This document shows, one piece after another, positions 4,630 through 5,253 of a DNA stretch of 5,253 bases (position 1 is its first letter; each line of letters opens with the position of its first letter). The stretch spans positions 1 to 5,253 of the forward strand of contig JAGQIT010001261.1 of NCBI GenBank assembly GCA_020431135.1. Reading direction: 5' to 3'. A program made the position numbers and the translations under genes. The stretch is from Myxococcales bacterium (GTDB lineage Bacteria > Myxococcota_A > Polyangia > Nannocystales > Nannocystaceae). The notes below the pieces were generated by a model. It made no database searches. It had not been told where the DNA came from and saw nothing but the letters and a program-made list of their open reading frames with translations.

Positions 4630-5253
4630 ATGGCCGATGATCTCCTCCAGCGCCTCGGCGAGCTCGAGCGCGAAGACAACGCCGACTTCCCACACGAGTG
4701 GGAGGCCGTCGTCGCCGGGACGATGTCCGCGGAGGAGGCGGCGCGCCAGCGTCCGGACGCGGCGCCCGACGAGCAGGAGCGCCTCGCGGAGCTCCTCACG
4801 CCGCTGACCGACGACGGCGTCGACGGCCTCGTCGATCAGCTCCAGGCGGTTCTCAGCGGCGGGGCGTCGGTCGCCGAGCTCCGCGGGGAACCAGCAGCCC
4901 CGACCGCCGAGATCCCGGCCGCCGAGATCCCGACCGCGCCGATCGACCTCGCCGCCGCCCGGGCCCGCCGCCGCGGGCTCTTCGCGGGCGTCGGCAGCCT
5001 CGTCGCCGTCGCCGCGGCCCTCGCCCTCTGGCTCCGCCCGATCGGCCCCGCGGACACCGGCGCTGGCCCGGCGATCGATCTCGTCCCCTACGCCCTCGAC
5101 GTCCGCAACGACGAGGTCCGCGGGCAGCGCTCCGGCGACGAGAGCGACGGCGACGGCGAAACGCATGGCGCGGACACGCCGGCCCGCTACCGCCCCGACT
5201 CGACGCTGCGCTGGGTCCTCGCCCCCGACGAGGCGCTCGACCTGCGCGGCGGC
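4630..5253 (+). CDS. Single-pass membrane protein, putative anti-sigma or signal-input partner (partial, runs off the right edge)
   Basis: The frame is open from ATG 4630 to the edge, 208 codons with no stop. The N-terminus (MADDLLQRLGELEREDNADF, then HEWEAVVAGTMSAEEAARQR) is acidic and helical, of about 115 residues. A Pro/Ala linker with a short repeat (TAEIP AAEIP TAPID, 92-106) leads to RARRR (111-115) and one hydrophobic segment (116-135, LFAGVGSLVAVAAALALWL). The positive charges before the segment predict N-inside, C-outside, the topology of membrane anti-sigma factors. No Cys/His zinc-binding motif of the ZAS type is present. The outer part (from 140) is acidic, includes DESDGDGE, and ends in STLRWVLAPDEALDLRGG. 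That pattern recalls myxobacterial proteins encoded between an ECF sigma factor and a CHAT protease, but this is from memory. It has its own promoter and palindromes and is about 500 bp from the sigma gene, so it is not translationally coupled. The ATG is the only sensible start; no strong ribosome binding site is seen. The coding call is firm; the anti-sigma role is inference. Confidence 0.8.
   Translation, partial: MADDLLQRLGELEREDNADFPHEWEAVVAGTMSAEEAARQRPDAAPDEQERLAELLTPLTDDGVDGLVDQLQAVLSGGASVAELRGEPAAPTAEIPAAEIPTAPIDLAAARARRRGLFAGVGSLVAVAAALALWLRPIGPADTGAGPAIDLVPYALDVRNDEVRGQRSGDESDGDGETHGADTPARYRPDSTLRWVLAPDEALDLRGG
4903..4932 (+). repeat. 15-bp tandem repeat in the linker of the membrane protein
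   Basis: Two adjacent 15-bp units, (A/G)CCGCCGAGATCCCG, match at 14 of 15 positions, and a third degenerate copy follows at 4933-4947. They are in frame and encode TAEIP, AAEIP, TAPID just before the membrane segment. Unit number could vary between strains and change the linker length without shifting the frame. Confidence 0.7.

Noticed and set aside
3398..4693. A 431-codon minus-strand open frame covering the sigma factor and the spacer.
   Set aside because: Arg/Gly-rich low-complexity translation opposite a well-defined sigma-70 gene; it also crosses the divergent promoter region.
1..5253. Search for tRNA, rRNA, CRISPR arrays, insertion sequence ends and transposase motifs.
   Set aside because: No regularly spaced repeats, no long terminal inverted repeats, no DDE/HUH-type transposase motifs and no tRNA-like cloverleaf were seen.

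Overview
The window is very GC-rich (roughly three quarters G+C), with the strong third-position G/C bias of a large-genome, high-GC bacterium. A lipoprotein-anchored subtilase, an ankyrin-repeat protein, an ECF-type sigma factor and a membrane protein with anti-sigma topology lie close together, and Shine-Dalgarno sequences are weak. This points to a myxobacterium, perhaps of the Nannocystaceae/Haliangiaceae type. That assignment comes from style and gene content; there is no marker gene here.

Layout. On the minus strand, positions 1-1021 hold an ankyrin-repeat protein that runs off the left edge. It starts 64 nt after the stop of a subtilisin-like S8 serine peptidase lipoprotein (3398 down to 1086), so the two look like a leftward operon. 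On the plus strand, diverging from the peptidase across about 125 bp, is a small ECF-like sigma factor (3524-4129). It is followed immediately by a strong stem-loop (4130-4157) and then by about 470 bp with no convincing gene. A second plus-strand gene (4630 to the right edge) encodes a single-pass membrane protein with a cytoplasmic N-terminus of about 115 residues. Its topology and position suggest the partner (anti-sigma or signal input) of the sigma factor.

Regulation. The sigma gene and the membrane-protein gene carry near-identical extended -10 elements, TGATAGCTTCGCC and TGCTAGACTCGCC, matching at 10 of 13 positions. If both are used, the sigma factor mRNA is almost leaderless. The second promoter carries two palindromes with centres 21 bp apart.

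Working model (inference). A sigma/membrane-sensor module is set divergently beside an envelope-anchored protease and an ankyrin protein. A signal perceived outside the inner membrane may alter sigma activity and so expression of this locus. The periplasmic part of the last gene resembles, from memory, myxobacterial proteins found next to CHAT (caspase-like) protease genes, so the sequence just to the right of the window is worth inspecting.
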